This document shows positions 63,453-64,000 of a stretch of DNA of 64,000 nucleotides, in pieces. The stretch comes from Rebecca billardiae RCC1528. Taxonomy: Eukaryota > Haptophyta. The stretch covers positions 1,364,001 to 1,428,000 of the forward strand of contig OZ251225.1 in NCBI GenBank assembly GCA_965240325.2. The letters are read 5' to 3'. The notes under the pieces are model-generated. The model saw only the letters and a program-made list of their open reading frames with translations. It was not told the DNA's origin and made no database searches. The position numbers were made by a program, and so were the translations under genes. Positions within the stretch are counted from its first letter, which is position 1; each line of letters starts with the position of its first letter.

Positions 63453-64000
63453 CTAGTCCTCAATGACCTGGACGTCGATGACGTCGCCAGCGCTGCCTCC
63501 AGCTGACCCACCCCCCGGGCCGTCTGCGAGGCGAATCTGTCCGAGCCCAGGCGCGCTCACCACGGTCTGCATCTCGCGCACCGCCCCGTCCCCGTCGATC
63601 AGGGCCTGCACCTGCGCGGTGCCCGAGGCCCTCTCCCCCTGGATGGGCACGATGAGCGACACCTGCTTGCGCACCTGGCCGTTGACGTTCATCGAGGAGA
63701 ATCCCTGCGAGACCGGGTCGCCAGCACTCGCACGGCCAAGCGCCGACTTGATGCGGTTGTCCGCGAGCAGCGCGCTGTCCAGCCTGGCGAGGACCTCCTC
63801 CAGGTCTCTCGATTGCTCGGCGACGGCAGCTGCCATCATTCCACCAACTGACTTCATCAGTGGCGCCGCCAGGGCGCCAAAGATGCCGGTGTCGCGGAGC
63901 ATGGTGTCGACTGATTTGTCCACTTCGCGCTGACGCTTTGCTATGGCCGCCTCCTTCTTCTTCTCCGCTTCATCCTTGGGCTTGAAGAGCTTGCCGATGG
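63453..64000 (-). CDS. Partial gene: C-terminal part of a possible COA1-like protein
   Basis: The frame is open from the stop at 63453 to the window edge (first full codon at 63998), so the 5' end lies outside; the 63923 start offered by the frame is only a GTG. The visible part of about 181 residues begins with a Lys/Glu-rich helix (KPKDEAEKKKEAAIAKRQRE). It continues as an amphipathic helical region (LAAPLMKSVGGMMAAAVAEQ), then a strand-rich end: GFSSMNVNGQVRKQVSLIVP and IQGERASGTAQVQALIDGDG. The last part loosely recalls the COA1/TIM21-like fold of mitochondrial assembly factors ('polar-G-x-G-x-V' strand pattern), but the match is weak. It ends in a Gly/Ser-rich acidic tail. Confidence 0.6.
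   Translation of the reverse strand, partial: IGKLFKPKDEAEKKKEAAIAKRQREVDKSVDTMLRDTGIFGALAAPLMKSVGGMMAAAVAEQSRDLEEVLARLDSALLADNRIKSALGRASAGDPVSQGFSSMNVNGQVRKQVSLIVPIQGERASGTAQVQALIDGDGAVREMQTVVSAPGLGQIRLADGPGGGSAGGSAGDVIDVQVIED

Overview
The window is nuclear DNA of a unicellular eukaryotic alga or protist. The genes are strongly GC-rich (codon third positions almost all G or C). They are cut by short GT-AG introns, most of which open with GTGCGC. Between genes lie AT-rich spacers, long (TA)n, (GA)n and (TG)n runs, and minisatellites. Gene content (plant-type cyclic-nucleotide channels with ankyrins, cysteine-rich receptors with many membrane spans, IPT-bearing leishmanolysin, very long multidomain proteins) fits a haptophyte or another secondary-plastid alga. 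That placement is inference; no ribosomal or organelle marker is present.

Layout, left to right. 0.7-2.1 kb: a PfkB-family kinase (-), divergent from a DEG7/Nma111-type HtrA protease (+, 2.3-5.8 kb). 6.1-7.3 kb: a YciB/IspA-like membrane protein with a long C-terminal extension (-). 7.5-9.0 kb: a foldback element with long inverted arms. 9.4-16.8 kb: a giant armadillo/IQ-motif protein (-) with four internal repeat modules. 17-20 kb: repeats, including a 25-bp minisatellite with a higher-order period, and an OTU-like fragment without a start codon. 20.4-24.0 kb: a leishmanolysin (M8) metallopeptidase and a BMT5-like rRNA methyltransferase (both +). 26.3-32.3 kb: a very large receptor-like protein joining Cys-rich repeats, about nine membrane spans and two nucleoside-hydrolase-like domains (+). 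33.0-42.9 kb: a five-exon gene (-) for a channel protein of about 2,920 residues with two complete 'channel, cNMP-binding domain, ankyrin' halves. 44-47 kb: a short-inverted-repeat element, a probable myristoylated coiled-coil protein (-) and a heat-shock-factor gene (-). 47-50.8 kb: no convincing gene. 50.8-56.7 kb: a divergent pair of fusion genes, a DUF2064 transferase with an NSF-type AAA+ ATPase (-) and a nucleotidyltransferase with a DMT/EamA transporter (+). 57-61 kb: degraded duplications carrying protein-kinase fragments, then microsatellites. 61.3-62.7 kb: a multi-span membrane protein (-). 63.5-64.0 kb: the 3' part of a gene running off the right edge (-).

No operon logic applies, since genes are single and often divergent or convergent. 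The main theme is unusual domain fusion: four neighbouring loci (26-32, 33-43, 51-53 and 54-57 kb) couple membrane, transport or trafficking modules to nucleotide- or sugar-handling or ligand-binding modules. Exon joins were deduced by reading-frame continuity, domain continuity and GT-AG ends; none has transcript support here.
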